Source: Burkholderiaceae bacterium
Lineage (GTDB): Bacteria > Pseudomonadota > Gammaproteobacteria > Burkholderiales > Burkholderiaceae_F
Direction of reading: 5' to 3'
Assembly: GCA_022843955.1 (NCBI GenBank)
Contig: JALHMQ010000004.1
Location: forward strand, 124,001-188,000
DNA: 64,000 nucleotides
The notes beneath the pieces were generated by a model, which did no database searches, had not been told where the DNA came from, and saw only the letters and a program-made list of their open reading frames with translations. This document shows, piece after piece, positions 1 to 8,733 of this stretch. The position numbers and the translations under genes were made by a program. Numbering within the stretch: the first letter of the stretch is position 1; each line of letters starts with the position of its first letter.

Positions 1-368
1 CGGGCGGCGAGCAGCAGATGACGGCGATCGGCCGCGCGCTGATGGCCCAACCCAAGATGATCCTGCTCGACGAGCCCTCGATGGGCCTGGCGCCGCAGAT
101 CGTCGAGGAGATCTTCGGCATCGTGCAGAACCTCAATGCCAAGGAAGGCGTTTCGTTTCTTCTGGCCGAGCAGAACACCAATATCGCTCTGCGATTTGCC
201 CACTACGGCTACATCCTCGAGAGCGGTCGCGTGGTGATGGACGGCGCCGCCAGGGAACTTGCCGAGAACGAGGACGTGAAGGAGTTCTACCTCGGCATCT
301 CCAAGGAAGGCCGCAAAAGCTTCCGCGACGCCAAGTTCTACCGGCGCCGCAAACGCTGGCTCGCCTGA
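1..368 (+). CDS. livF: LivF-type branched-chain amino-acid ABC transporter ATPase, C-terminal part
   Basis: Only the 3' part is present; the reading frame is already open at base 3, where the residues GGEQQ (end of the ABC signature) precede MTAIGRAL. Walker B is seen as MILLDEPSMGL, followed by an H-loop region (LLAEQNTN) and the D-loop. This is the cytoplasmic ATPase that pairs with LivG to drive uptake of branched-chain amino acids or similar amide/acid substrates. The C-terminus carries a basic tail (GRKSFRDAKFYRRRKRWLA) longer than in E. coli LivF, a form I associate with LivF copies located beside phenylacetyl-CoA-ligase-like genes, which matches the gene at 801-2039. The substrate cannot be read from this fragment. 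Confidence 0.93.
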   Translation, partial: GGEQQMTAIGRALMAQPKMILLDEPSMGLAPQIVEEIFGIVQNLNAKEGVSFLLAEQNTNIALRFAHYGYILESGRVVMDGAARELAENEDVKEFYLGISKEGRKSFRDAKFYRRRKRWLA

Positions 369-415
369 GCGCAGGCTGCCGCCACGCCCCACGCCCGCGC
401 CGTTGCTACACCGCC

Positions 416-808
416 GTGAACTTTGAACGCGCCCGCCGTTTCTGCGCGCAACTACCGGCGGTCTCGCAGGACATCAAGTGGGGCGCCGACCTGTGCTTCC
501 TGGTCGGCGCCAAGATGTTCGCCGTGACCTGGCTCGCCGACGGCAAGGCGCGCGGCTTCAGTTTCAAGGTGGACGAGCATCGGTTCCTCGAACTGACCGA
601 CCGGCCCGGCATCGTGCCGGCGCCTTACCTGGCGCGCGCCAAGTGGGTGCAAGTCAAGGATGCCGGCGCACTGACCGATCCCGAGGCGCAGACGCTGCTG
701 GCGCGCTCGCATGCGCTGGTCGCGGCCCGCCTCACCCGCACGTTGCAGCGCGAACTCGGCCTGCTTGCGGCCACCGACAAGACCACCTCAGGGAAACGCC
801 ATGGCTGA
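416..808 (+). CDS. MmcQ/YjbR-family small protein
   Basis: A 130-residue protein of the MmcQ/YjbR (CyaY-like fold) family. The opening NFERARRFCAQLPAVSQDIKWG and the later KWVQVKD segment are typical of that family. GTG at 416 is chosen because the family begins at this point and no ATG lies nearby; no clear Shine-Dalgarno sequence is visible. The family is often described as DNA-binding, but its role is not settled. The stop overlaps the start of the ligase-like gene at 801 by eight bases, so the two are probably translationally coupled and part of the livF transcript. Confidence 0.85.
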   Translation: MNFERARRFCAQLPAVSQDIKWGADLCFLVGAKMFAVTWLADGKARGFSFKVDEHRFLELTDRPGIVPAPYLARAKWVQVKDAGALTDPEAQTLLARSHALVAARLTRTLQRELGLLAATDKTTSGKRHG

Positions 809-2039
809 ACACTTCGACGCGCGCGAAACGCGTGATCCGGCAGCGCGCGAGGCCGACCTGCTGCAACGCCTGCCCGACCTGATCGCGGCGGCGCTCACCG
901 CGCCGGGCTGGCGCCAGCACCTCGGTGCCGTCGACGCCGCATCGATCACCTCGCGCGCCGCGCTCGCCCGCCTGCCAGTGCTGCGCAAGGGTGATCTGAT
1001 CGGCTTGCAGCAGGCCGCGCCGCCGTTCGGCGGCTTCGTGCCCGGCTTGCCATCCTTGGCTGCCTTTGGCCGGCTGTTCACCTCGCCCGGCCCCATCTTC
1101 GAGCCCGAGGGCCGGCACGACGATCCCTGGCGCTCTGGACGCGCCCTGTTCGCCGCCGGCCTGCGGGCTGGCGACGTGGTCCTCAACACGTTCTCCTACC
1201 ACCTCACACCCGGCGGCTTCCTGCTCGATACCGGGGCACGCGCGATCGGGTGCGCCGTGATCCCCGCCGGCCCGGGCAACACCGAGCAGCAATTGGACAT
1301 CATCGGCCACCTGAAGCCGAGCGCTTACGTCGGCACCCCGGACTTCCTGAAGATCCTGTGCGACGCCGCCGACAAGGCCGGTCGGGATATCAGCTGCATC
1401 CGCCGCGCCGCGGTATCCGGCGCCGCCTTCCCGCCCAGTTTGCAGGCGCAGATCCGCGAGCGCGGGATCGACGCCTACCAGATGTACGCCACCGCAGACC
1501 TCGGCCTGATCGCCTTTGAAACGCCAGCGCGGCAGGGCATGGTGCTCGCTGAGGATGTCCTGCTCGAGATCGTGCGGCCGGGCACCGGCGATCCGGTACC
1601 GGAAGGCGAAGTGGGCGAGGTCGTCGTCACCTCGTTCGACCATCATCACCCGTGGATCCGACTCGCCCTGGGCGACCTCACGGCGGTCATGCCGGGCGCC
1701 TCGACCTGCGGCCGCACCAACACGCGCATTAAGGGCTGGATGGGGCGAGCCGACCAGACGACCAAGGTCAAGGGCATGTTCGTGCGACCGGAACAGCTGG
1801 CCGAGGTTGGGCGACGCCACCCGGAACTCGCGCGCCTGCGCCTGGTGGTCGGCCGCCAGGGCGAGACTGATGTGATGACCTTGCACGCCGAGACCGCGAG
1901 CACCGACGACAGCCTCGCGGCCGCGGTGGCCGAGACGCTGCGCACCGTCACCAAGCTGGGTGGACGGGTCGAGTTCGCCGCACCCGGCAGCCTCGCCAAC
2001 GATGGCAAGGTCATCGAGGATCGGCGCAGCTACACCTGA
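801..2039 (+). CDS. Phenylacetate-CoA-ligase-like AMP-forming enzyme
   Basis: The 412-residue product resembles the phenylacetate-CoA ligase (PaaK) branch of the AMP-forming adenylate enzymes: an N-terminal segment with LPVLRKGDL, a central VGTPDFLKIL stretch, an AVSGAAFPP motif, YATADLGLIAFE near the acyl-adenylate site, and the C-terminal GWMGRADQTTKVKGMFVRPEQL hinge region. Such enzymes activate aromatic or other carboxylic acids to CoA thioesters in the cytoplasm. Start at ATG 801 overlaps the previous gene; a longer frame upstream only covers that gene. Proximity to livF suggests uptake and activation of the same compound. Substrate is not deducible. Confidence 0.87.
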   Translation: MAEHFDARETRDPAAREADLLQRLPDLIAAALTAPGWRQHLGAVDAASITSRAALARLPVLRKGDLIGLQQAAPPFGGFVPGLPSLAAFGRLFTSPGPIFEPEGRHDDPWRSGRALFAAGLRAGDVVLNTFSYHLTPGGFLLDTGARAIGCAVIPAGPGNTEQQLDIIGHLKPSAYVGTPDFLKILCDAADKAGRDISCIRRAAVSGAAFPPSLQAQIRERGIDAYQMYATADLGLIAFETPARQGMVLAEDVLLEIVRPGTGDPVPEGEVGEVVVTSFDHHHPWIRLALGDLTAVMPGASTCGRTNTRIKGWMGRADQTTKVKGMFVRPEQLAEVGRRHPELARLRLVVGRQGETDVMTLHAETASTDDSLAAAVAETLRTVTKLGGRVEFAAPGSLANDGKVIEDRRSYT

Positions 2040-2163
2040 GCGGCGAAGCTGGCCGGGCGGCCCGGCGTGCGCGCACGGCGCGATGGCTGGCATCGCGCAC
2101 GAGCGCGTCGAGCGTTCAGTCCCAGTGCCGATGGCCCGGCTTCAAGGAGATCGCTCAGAAGCG

Positions 2164-2192
2164 CAAACGCCGCGCTTGGTGCGCGGCGTTTG
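2164..2192. terminator. Bidirectional hairpin between convergent genes
   Basis: A perfect inverted repeat with a 12-bp stem (CAAACGCCGCGC / GCGCGGCGTTTG) and a 5-base loop lies between the plus-strand ligase-like gene ending at 2039 and the minus-strand gene ending at 2209. The location and strength fit a shared intrinsic terminator, although no long T-run follows on either strand. Confidence 0.6.
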
Positions 2193-2208
2193 GCTGGGCG
2201 AGCGGCGC

Positions 2209-2841
2209 TCAGCGCTTGACGACAGCCTTTTTCGGCGCGGCGGTCTTGGTGGCTGGTTTGGCTGCGGCCTTCGCCGCTGTCTTCGCCTTGGTCAGCGTCC
2301 GCACCCGCAGCACGGGGGCGGGCGGGGGCGGTGGCGGCACGGTCGGCTTCAGGCTGATCGTCTGGCGCGGCGGCGGCGGGGTGGCCGCCTCTTCCTTGAT
2401 CGCCCAGAGTTTCAACAGATCGGCCTGGGTCGGAATCGTGCCCGCTGTGGCGCGCACGCGACGCGCCGCCACCGAGTCGCGCACGACCTTCTCGACCACA
2501 TCGAGCGGCAGCCGGTTCAGGTCAGAGAACTTGATGAAGCTGCGCTTGATGTCGACGCCGGGCAGCGCATCCTTGTGCTTGACGACCACATCCTGCTCGG
2601 CAACGTACAGCGACATGTGCCGCTTGCCCGATTCCAGCGCGAACAACGGACCGTCGAGCTCGTAGAAGGCGAGTCCATAGCGCATGCTCTCCCGCACACC
2701 GCGCGCGGAGCGGCGGATCATGCTGCAAACGCGCGCCATCGCGACCCGCCGATCCGGCGGCAGATCGCGCAGGTAGGCGCCTACCGTCGTCGGCTGATTT
2801 GCTGCTGCAGAGGCTGCTGCGTTTGCGACTGATACTGTCAT
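2209..2841 (-). CDS. DUF1801-like protein with Lys/Ala/Pro-rich histone-like tail
   Basis: The 210-residue product has an N-terminal DUF1801/YdhG-type domain (about residues 15-135; PTTVGAYLRDLPPDRR, MRYGLAFYELDGPLFALESGKRHMSLYV) followed by a proline-rich linker and a tail of Ala-Lys repeats (KAKTAAKAAAKPATKTAAPKKA), which resembles the histone-H1-like tails of some betaproteobacterial proteins. The tail could bind nucleic acid; this is inference from charge only. ATG at 2841 is chosen because the conserved domain follows closely; the longer open frame upstream lacks conserved sequence. It is transcribed away from the gene at 2981. Confidence 0.8.
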   Translation of the reverse strand: MTVSVANAAASAAANQPTTVGAYLRDLPPDRRVAMARVCSMIRRSARGVRESMRYGLAFYELDGPLFALESGKRHMSLYVAEQDVVVKHKDALPGVDIKRSFIKFSDLNRLPLDVVEKVVRDSVAARRVRATAGTIPTQADLLKLWAIKEEAATPPPPRQTISLKPTVPPPPPPAPVLRVRTLTKAKTAAKAAAKPATKTAAPKKAVVKR

Positions 2842-2980
2842 GGGTGCGTTCCTCCGGCCCTGCCAACCCGACATTTTACCGGAATGCGGCCGCTCGCTTA
2901 GGGTTTGCGCCCGGCAGGCCGGGATTAACCGTCTCCGCGCACCATTTCCGTCCCCTTCCGACGCTCCACTGGCCCGACCG

Positions 2981-3415
2981 ATGACCTCCGATTCCGCGCC
3001 CCTGCCCCCGAGCCTGGTCCCGTTGATCACCGACGAGCAGGCCCCGCCGCGCGTGCAGGCGGTGTTCGACGACATCCGCCGAACCCGCGGCACCGACTAC
3101 GTCAATCACATTTGGCGCGCGCTCGCCAACGACCCCGCGCAGCTGGAAATGACCTGGGCGCAGGTCAAGCAGGTGATGGCGCCCGGCGCGCTCGATCCGT
3201 TGGTCAAGGAACTGCTGTATGTCGCCATCAGCGCGGTCAACAACTGCAGCTACTGCGTCCATACCCACACGCATGCCGCGCGCGCCAAGGGCATGACCGA
3301 CGCCATGCATGGCGAACTGCTGCAGGTGATTGCGCTCGCCTCGCAGACCAACCGTCTGGCGGTGGCGCTGCAGGTCCCCGTGGACGAGCGATATCGCGGA
3401 CCGGCGACGGCCTGA
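2981..3415 (+). CDS. Carboxymuconolactone decarboxylase / AhpD-fold protein
   Basis: A 144-residue all-helical protein with the AhpD core motif: LYVAISAVNNCSYCVHTHTHAA contains the CxxC pair and the following His. Family members act either as thiol-dependent alkylhydroperoxidases or as decarboxylases; the intact CxxC-x-H pattern favours redox chemistry. The ATG at 2981 directly precedes MTSDSAPL, and the upstream open frame is not conserved in style. It stands alone, divergent from the DUF1801-like gene with a 139-bp shared promoter region and convergent with the next gene. Confidence 0.87.
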   Translation: MTSDSAPLPPSLVPLITDEQAPPRVQAVFDDIRRTRGTDYVNHIWRALANDPAQLEMTWAQVKQVMAPGALDPLVKELLYVAISAVNNCSYCVHTHTHAARAKGMTDAMHGELLQVIALASQTNRLAVALQVPVDERYRGPATA

Positions 3416-3429
3416 CCCGACCGCAGCGT

Positions 3430-3999
3430 TCAGCGCTGCTGCAGCCGCCGCATCATCGCCTCGCGTTCCGGGTGGCGCGCGCAGTCCACCTGACCAAGGG
3501 TCGCCGGCACGAACTTCTGCGAGACCGGATCGGCGCGCAGTACCGTGGTGGCCGATGTCAGCCGCAACTCCGTCCCCGCCTGCCGCCACTTGGCCCCGAC
3601 CACCACGAAACCGGCATCCACCGCGCTGCGACCAACGCACTGCACGCTCGCCGTGTCGCCGGCGACTTCGCCCGGCCAACGTCGCTCGTCGGTGACAAGG
3701 AAGCGCAGACGCGCCTGATTGGCCGCAATCATCTCCACGGTCGAGCGGCGCAGTAACCAGGTGCGGGTCTCGCCACTGCAGGAGACGACCCAGATCTCGA
3801 AATCCGAGTTGCTGATGCGCCCGCGCCAGGTCGGTTCGATCTGGCAGCCGGGCGGCAACTGCAGGCCGGCGCCGGGCTCGCTGTAGATCGGCCGCCCGAC
3901 ATACGAGGCGGCGGGCGACGGTGCGACGACCGGCGGCGTCTCGGCCGCCGCGACAGTCGCAGCGGCGACGAAGAGGGCAATGGACAGTGCGCGCAGCAT
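3430..3999 (-). CDS. Secreted protein of unknown function
   Basis: The 189-residue product begins with a clear signal peptide (MLRALSIALFVAAATVAAAE) and is otherwise unrecognised. The mature part contains about three cysteines (PGCQIEP, VVSCSGE, SVQCVG) and ends in a charged segment. The ATG at 3999 is preferred over one nine codons upstream because it places the signal peptide at the N-terminus. It is probably periplasmic. It may be co-transcribed with the lipoprotein gene upstream on the minus strand (4039-4641), 39 bp away. Confidence 0.75.
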   Translation of the reverse strand: MLRALSIALFVAAATVAAAETPPVVAPSPAASYVGRPIYSEPGAGLQLPPGCQIEPTWRGRISNSDFEIWVVSCSGETRTWLLRRSTVEMIAANQARLRFLVTDERRWPGEVAGDTASVQCVGRSAVDAGFVVVGAKWRQAGTELRLTSATTVLRADPVSQKFVPATLGQVDCARHPEREAMMRRLQQR

Positions 4000-4038
4000 C
4001 GCGAGGGGAGCGCCGTTAGCGACCAATGGGTCGCAAGG

Positions 4039-4641
4039 TTACCCCGGCCGGTAAAAAACAAAATCGGCGGTGAAGTCCACCCGCAGCAACTGGTTGAGCT
4101 GGCGCACCTCGCACGCCGACGGCGGCATGCCGCCCGCGGTGTTGACCCGCTGCACATGGCTGACGCCGCCGAAACTGCCCTCGCCGAATGATCTTGTCGC
4201 CAGCAGCAGCCAGCGCAGGTTGCCGTCGCGCGGCGCCTCTTCGGACGCGACCACCTTGCCGAGCAGGCGACTGCCGTCGGTGTGTTCGAAGCTGAAGTCC
4301 ACGCCATGCCGCGCCACCGCGGCGCCGCCAGCATCGGTCAGTTCTGCTTCGGGCAGCCGGTACGCCCACTGCAGAGCGCCGTTGCGCCTCTCGCAGCGGA
4401 ACACCTGCACGCCGCGCGCCGCCAGTTGCAGCACCGGCACCTGCCCGTCGGGCGCCTTGATCTTGCTGAACCAGCCGAGCGAAGGCTGCTCCACCGGCGG
4501 CCGCGGCGCACCGGGCGGCACAGGCGTGCCTTGCGTGCCCGGCGTGCCAGGCGGCAGAGGCGCCGGCGCCTGTGTAGCGCAGGCGGACAGCAGCAGGGCT
4601 GCGGAAACAAGCGCGGCGCGCGTTGGCGTACTCAGGTGCAT
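4039..4641 (-). CDS. DUF3455-type outer-membrane lipoprotein
   Basis: A 200-residue lipoprotein: signal peptide with lipobox LLLSAC at about residue 20, a Pro/Gly-rich linker (APLPPGTPGTQGTPVPPGAP) and a domain with VPVLQLAARGVQVFRCE and QWAYRLPEAEL that resembles DUF3455 proteins. The domain has conserved segments around GKVVASEEAP and HVQRVNTAGG. No enzymatic role is known to me. Residue Asp or Gly following Cys is not seen (CA), so outer-membrane sorting is expected. It lies just upstream of the secreted protein at 3430-3999. Confidence 0.8.
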   Translation of the reverse strand: MHLSTPTRAALVSAALLLSACATQAPAPLPPGTPGTQGTPVPPGAPRPPVEQPSLGWFSKIKAPDGQVPVLQLAARGVQVFRCERRNGALQWAYRLPEAELTDAGGAAVARHGVDFSFEHTDGSRLLGKVVASEEAPRDGNLRWLLLATRSFGEGSFGGVSHVQRVNTAGGMPPSACEVRQLNQLLRVDFTADFVFYRPG

Positions 4642-4735
4642 GGGATCGGCGGCAGAAGGAGTCAGCGCATTGTGGCTGATCGGATCCGTGCCCCGCTCGC
4701 CGATTCAGGCGAGCACGAACGCGTACGGGCCGCGC

Positions 4736-5674
4736 TCAGGACACGGCGTCGACGTTGGTCACGATGCCGTCGACCACGCTCAGTGCGCCGACGGCCGCCA
4801 GCTCGCTCACGGTGCACCGCATGAACTGGTCGAACGGCTGATGGAAGTAGCGCTCGTTGATCAGCGGCAGGTAGCGCGCGCGCGCGAAGTGCGCGATCAA
4901 CGCCTCCAGCGCAACGCTGCGCTGGTCCAGCAGCCAGAACTTGATGAGAACGCGCGCCACCTGGCGTGCATTGCGGGCCGGATCGCTGGCGAGCGCGTCC
5001 AGGCGGTCATGTGCGCGCTTCAGCGCAGTCGCCACATCGGTGAACGACGCGCCGTGCCCCGGGATGACGATGCGCGGCGCCTGCTGCTCGATCAGCGCCA
5101 GTGCCGCGCGCTGCTCGGCGAAGCCCGACTCACCTTCGATCTCGGGGAAGATCGCGCCGAAACCGTTCTCCCACAGGGCATCGGCAGAAATGAGAATGCC
5201 GTGCTCGGCGTTGACCAGCATCACCATGTGCGGGTCGTGACCCGGCGCGGCCAGCACGTCCCAGCGCAGTGCGCCCAGGGTGAGCACGTCGCCATCATCG
5301 AGCAGACGGTCGTACATGAAGCGCTCGCAGCGCTGTCCGGTCGGCGCATAGGTGAGCGCCTGCTCGTCCCACGCTGCCACCGCTGCGGCGAGGCCGCTCG
5401 GCACGGCAATGCTGCAATCGTGCTCCGCGAAGTGCGCCTGCAGCTGCGCGTTGCCGCCCACGTGATCGGAATGCAAATGAGTGTTGATGATGCGCGTCAG
5501 CGGCCGTTCGCCGCGCAGGCGATCGAGCAGCGCCAGCGTCTGCGCCGCGTGCGACACATAGCCGGTGTCGACGATGCTCACGGCATCGCCGTCGTTGAAC
5601 ACGATGTTGTTGGACGACAGCCAGCCGCGCTCGAGAACGCTCATCGTCGGCGGCAGGACAATCGCGGGTTTCAT
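4736..5674 (-). CDS. MBL-fold metallo-hydrolase
   Basis: A 312-residue metallo-beta-lactamase-fold hydrolase. The zinc motif HLHSDH is at residues 66-71 (His66, His68, Asp70, His71); later ligands are seen in LAAPGHDPHM, SADALWENGFG and IPGHGASF. These enzymes hydrolyse diverse esters or thioesters; the glyoxalase II-like layout does not fix a substrate. ATG at 5674 overlaps the stop of the upstream gene (ATGA), so translation is coupled. It is the last gene of a four-gene minus-strand run with the small membrane protein, MaoC-like and DUF1289 genes. Confidence 0.9.
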   Translation of the reverse strand: MKPAIVLPPTMSVLERGWLSSNNIVFNDGDAVSIVDTGYVSHAAQTLALLDRLRGERPLTRIINTHLHSDHVGGNAQLQAHFAEHDCSIAVPSGLAAAVAAWDEQALTYAPTGQRCERFMYDRLLDDGDVLTLGALRWDVLAAPGHDPHMVMLVNAEHGILISADALWENGFGAIFPEIEGESGFAEQRAALALIEQQAPRIVIPGHGASFTDVATALKRAHDRLDALASDPARNARQVARVLIKFWLLDQRSVALEALIAHFARARYLPLINERYFHQPFDQFMRCTVSELAAVGALSVVDGIVTNVDAVS

Positions 5675-6111
5675 CGCTCGCGGATCTGCGGCGGCGTCTG
5701 GTCGGCCACCACGCGCGCGAGCGCCGCCGCCAGTTCCGGCGTGGCACCGGCAAAGGCGATGCGCCGACCACCCCGGGTGCGCACGCGCAGCAGGCGTGCA
5801 AAGGCAAAACCGCCCAGGCGTGCCGACGCGGTCTCCGACCAGCCGACCTTGCGTTGCAGCAGCCCGCACTCGCGAATGCCGGTGGCATCGAGCGTGGTGG
5901 TCGAGGTCATCAGGAACGCATAGGCCACCAGCAGCGCGCACACCGCCGAGCCGATGAACCACGGGCTGCCGCCCTGGCTCGCCTCCGGCACCGTCCACAG
6001 CAGGCGCAGCAGGCCGATCATCACCAGCGCCACCATCAGCGTGGCGACCACACGCTGCAGGCGTCCATGGGCCGCACCGTGAACTGGCGTCTCGAACGGC
6101 GTGCCGCTCAT
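5671..6111 (-). CDS. Small membrane protein, PH-like, unknown function
   Basis: The 146-residue product has two predicted membrane helices (LQRVVATLMVALVMIGLLRLLW and WFIGSAVCALLVAYAFLM) followed by a cytoplasmic region (ATGIRECGLLQRKVGWSETASARLGGFAFARLLRVRTRGGRRIAF) with the feel of a bacterial PH-like domain. I do not recognise a named family. ATG at 6111 overlaps the stop of the MaoC-like gene by ATGA; its own stop overlaps the start of the MBL hydrolase in the same way. The tight coupling suggests a common function, which is unknown. Confidence 0.75.
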   Translation of the reverse strand: MSGTPFETPVHGAAHGRLQRVVATLMVALVMIGLLRLLWTVPEASQGGSPWFIGSAVCALLVAYAFLMTSTTTLDATGIRECGLLQRKVGWSETASARLGGFAFARLLRVRTRGGRRIAFAGATPELAAALARVVADQTPPQIRER

Positions 6112-6563
6112 AGCGACTCCCGTACCAGCACCAGACCATCGGCGCTCAGATAGCGTTCGCCGGCTACGTCGCGCGCGTCGCCCTCCAGCGAGATCACTTC
6201 GCCCTGCAAGGAGGGGTTGAAATCGATCGCCGTGATCGTCCACCGCAGCGTGAGCGTGATGCCGGCGGGCACCGCGCGCCGGAACCGCATGCGAAAGTCC
6301 AACCCGAGCGCCGCGCCGCGACGGGCAAAGACGTCGGCGGTGACCGCCATCAGCAGCGACGAGGTGTGTGGCCCGCAGGCGATCAAGCCGCCGAAGCGCG
6401 TGCGCGATGCTGCCGCGGCATCATGGTGCAGCGGATTGGTGTCGCCAATTTGCGCCGCAAATGTGCTGATTGCCGCCGCGTCTAGTGTGACGCTGCGGGT
6501 AAAGGTTTCGCCGACCTCGCCGTAGCGACCGGTGGCCGGCGTTGGAACACCCCCCGGGGCCAA
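6108..6563 (-). CDS. MaoC-like hot-dog dehydratase
   Basis: A 151-residue single hot-dog protein of the MaoC / R-hydratase type. The hydratase signature is visible as AAQIGDTNPLHHDAAAASRTRFGGLIACGPHTSSLL, including the Asp and His of the catalytic pair. It would hydrate 2-enoyl-CoA or a similar acyl thioester. The start is TTG at 6563: a GGAG sequence eight bases upstream, lying in the end of the DUF1289 gene, supports it, and no ATG precedes the conserved region. Neighbours overlap or abut, giving one operon. Confidence 0.82.
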   Translation of the reverse strand: MAPGGVPTPATGRYGEVGETFTRSVTLDAAAISTFAAQIGDTNPLHHDAAAASRTRFGGLIACGPHTSSLLMAVTADVFARRGAALGLDFRMRFRRAVPAGITLTLRWTITAIDFNPSLQGEVISLEGDARDVAGERYLSADGLVLVRESL

Positions 6564-6566
6564 CGG

Positions 6567-6800
6567 TCAGGCTCCGCTGGCTGCCGCCCGCCGGGCCGGC
6601 AACGACGCAATCACCGCGCGCTTTTCGTCATCGTCGTACAGACCCCAGTGGGCGATCTCGTCGAGCGTGCGAAAACAGCCTTCGCACAGGTCACGCGACG
6701 GATCCATCTTGCACACCGAGACACAAGGCGACGCCACATCGCTCGCGGCGGGCACGTACGCCGAGGCGGCGGCAAACAGAGGGCGGGGACGACTCGACAT
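6567..6800 (-). CDS. DUF1289 small cysteine protein
   Basis: A 77-residue protein with the DUF1289 pattern PCVSVCKMDPSRDLCEGCFRT, i.e. four cysteines arranged CxxxC...CxxC, followed by LDEIAHWG. The cysteines could bind a metal or an Fe-S cluster, but this is not established. ATG at 6800 starts about 25 residues before the motif. It is first in the minus-strand run leading through the MaoC-like gene, with only three bases between its stop and the next start. Confidence 0.85.
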   Translation of the reverse strand: MSSRPRPLFAAASAYVPAASDVASPCVSVCKMDPSRDLCEGCFRTLDEIAHWGLYDDDEKRAVIASLPARRAAASGA

Positions 6801-7023
6801 CAGGGCAGGACGACAGGGAAGGTCTTGAGCACGGGGACGGACAAGAGTGTCGCATGCACGAGCGCGGCGGCGCGTGCTTCGCCCGCACCGCCGCCATGGC
6901 CTTGCGCAGCAAACCCGCCCCCGCTAAGCAGGTTGTTGCGTGCTGCTTGGCGGACGTGCAGCGATGCGGCTTCGGCGCGCTTCAGGCGTCATCGCGCCAC
7001 CCCATCGCCCCGGGCTGCCTGCG

Positions 7024-7452
7024 TCAGCCCGCCGACGGCGGCCGCTTGGCCGCCAACCTGTCGTTGAAGCGTGCGGCGTCGATCACCATGCGCTCGTGGA
7101 TCCCTTCGGAGATCAGGTCGTGGCCGTCGTGTGCGCGCGCGCGAAAGCGCACCTTGCGGCCGTCGACCGCGATCACCTCGCAGTCGACCGTCACCATCAA
7201 GCCGGGCGGCGTGGCGGCCAGGTGCGAGAAGTCGACATGGGTGCCGACCGACTGCTCGACCGGCCAGTTCAGGTACGGCTTGATCGCCAGCTGGCAGGCG
7301 CCTTCCATCAGCCCCACCAGGAAGCCGGTGGCAAAGACCCCGGGCATGTCGCGAAACTCCGCGAACTCCGGGTACAGGTGCGGCACGGTCTTGTTCTGCG
7401 GGACCGTGTAGGTGAATCGATGGGTGATGCCGGGTTTCAGGTCGGGTGACAT
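7024..7452 (-). CDS. FlK-like hot-dog thioesterase
   Basis: The 142-residue product resembles fluoroacetyl-CoA thioesterase FlK and related hot-dog thioesterases. The catalytic spacing is recognisable: Thr in VFATGF, Glu eight residues later in LMEGA, and a His in DFSHLAATPPG. These enzymes hydrolyse small acyl-CoAs; specificity for fluoroacetyl-CoA is not implied. ATG at 7452 is chosen because the family begins with the PDLKPGITHRF segment; upstream open sequence is not conserved. The gene is monocistronic and divergent from the DMT transporter at 7685. Confidence 0.82.
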   Translation of the reverse strand: MSPDLKPGITHRFTYTVPQNKTVPHLYPEFAEFRDMPGVFATGFLVGLMEGACQLAIKPYLNWPVEQSVGTHVDFSHLAATPPGLMVTVDCEVIAVDGRKVRFRARAHDGHDLISEGIHERMVIDAARFNDRLAAKRPPSAG

Positions 7453-7684
7453 GGGCGTCTGCGGTCGAGCGGCAGCACGCGGCCGCACATCGACAGTACT
7501 GCTGCCCACCATCGGCAGGCAACCCCGCCGACACTGCGTAGCGCAGATTGCCACGCAGCGTCGTGGACCGCTGGCAGGCTGGGCGCGCGCTGCACGCAGG
7601 TAGCATGCCGGCCCCGCACCCGTTGTCGCTTGCAGTCCGCGTGCCTCCCGGGTCGCTCCCCATGGTCGCAGTTACCTCGATCGA

Positions 7685-8602
7685 ATGAACGCCCCTGCCC
7701 TGCCCCTGCGCAAGCCGCTCGACACCGGTGCGATCGGCCTGATGCTGCTGCTGACCATGCTGTGGGGCATGCAGCAGGTGGCGATCAAGTTCGCGCTCGA
7801 CGGCGTCTCGCCGGTCACGCAGGCCGCACTGCGCTCGCTGTTCGCCGGCGTGCTGCTCGTCGGCTGGGCGCGCTGGCGCGGCATCCCGCTATGGGATGCC
7901 GGCGATGCGCGCAACGGCACCCTCACCGCAGGCCTGGCCTGCGGCCTGCTGTTCGGCGCCGAGTTCGTTTTCATCTACAGCGGTCTGGTGCACACCACGG
8001 CATCGCGCATGGTGGTGTTCGTCTATCTGGCACCCGTCCTCACCGCACTCGGGCTGGCGTGGCTGGTACCGGGCGAGCGGCTGGCGCCGCTGCAATGGGC
8101 CGGCGTGCTGATCGCCTTCGGCGGACTGCTGCTCGCCTTCCTCGACGGCCTGTCCGCGGCCGGCCGCAGCACCATGCGCGGCGATACGTACGGCGTGATC
8201 GCCGCCGTGCTGTGGGCGGCAACGACGGTGCTGGTGCGCCGCTCGCGGCTGTCGCAGGCGCCGGCCGAGAAGACGCTGTTCTACCAGCTTGCCGTGTCTG
8301 CGCTGCTGTTGCCGCTGGCCGCGTGGGCGTTGGGCGAGCCGGGCGTGATGCGCATCGATGCCACGGTGGTCGCCAGCTTGTTCTTCCAGAGCGTGGTGGT
8401 GGCGTTCGCCAGCTATCTCGCGTGGTTCTGGCTCTTGACCCGTTACCTTGCCGGTCGTCTCTCGGTGTTCTCGTTTCTTGCGCCGCTGTTCGGGGTGGGC
8501 TTCGGCGTGCTGCTGCTGGACGAGCCGCTGACCGCCCGCTTTGTTGCCGCTGCCCTGCTGGTGGGTACCGGAATCGCCCTGGTCAACGTGCGTCGTACCT
8601 GA
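7685..8602 (+). CDS. EamA/DMT-family transporter
   Basis: A 305-residue integral membrane protein with ten predicted helices in two EamA repeats (first repeat around LLLTMLWGMQQVAIKFAL, second around YGVIAAVLWAATTVLVRR). The family exports amino acids, nucleosides or other metabolites across the inner membrane. Conserved signs include FVYLAPVLTALGLAWLVPGERL in the first repeat and FLAPLFGVGFGVLLLDEPL in the second. ATG at 7685 gives a short cytoplasmic leader. The substrate is not deducible. It is followed after 131 bp by the phosphatidyltransferase gene, which may have its own promoter. Confidence 0.9.
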   Translation: MNAPALPLRKPLDTGAIGLMLLLTMLWGMQQVAIKFALDGVSPVTQAALRSLFAGVLLVGWARWRGIPLWDAGDARNGTLTAGLACGLLFGAEFVFIYSGLVHTTASRMVVFVYLAPVLTALGLAWLVPGERLAPLQWAGVLIAFGGLLLAFLDGLSAAGRSTMRGDTYGVIAAVLWAATTVLVRRSRLSQAPAEKTLFYQLAVSALLLPLAAWALGEPGVMRIDATVVASLFFQSVVVAFASYLAWFWLLTRYLAGRLSVFSFLAPLFGVGFGVLLLDEPLTARFVAAALLVGTGIALVNVRRT

Positions 8603-8733
8603 GCGCTGTCGGTTTCGGGGCAGCCCTCAGTCGGTTGTCCGCCAAGCACCCCCACTCCCGCACCACGGTCACCGACAAGACGGCGCGGGCGCGCTAGCCT
8701 TGTCGCTGGCAATCCGTCCTGTCCTCTTGCCTC

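Noticed and set aside
4070-5923. Long plus-strand open frame (617 codons) opposite the lipoprotein and MBL-hydrolase genes
   Set aside because: Arg/His/Gln-rich product without any domain, fully antisense to three well-supported genes; a by-product of high GC.
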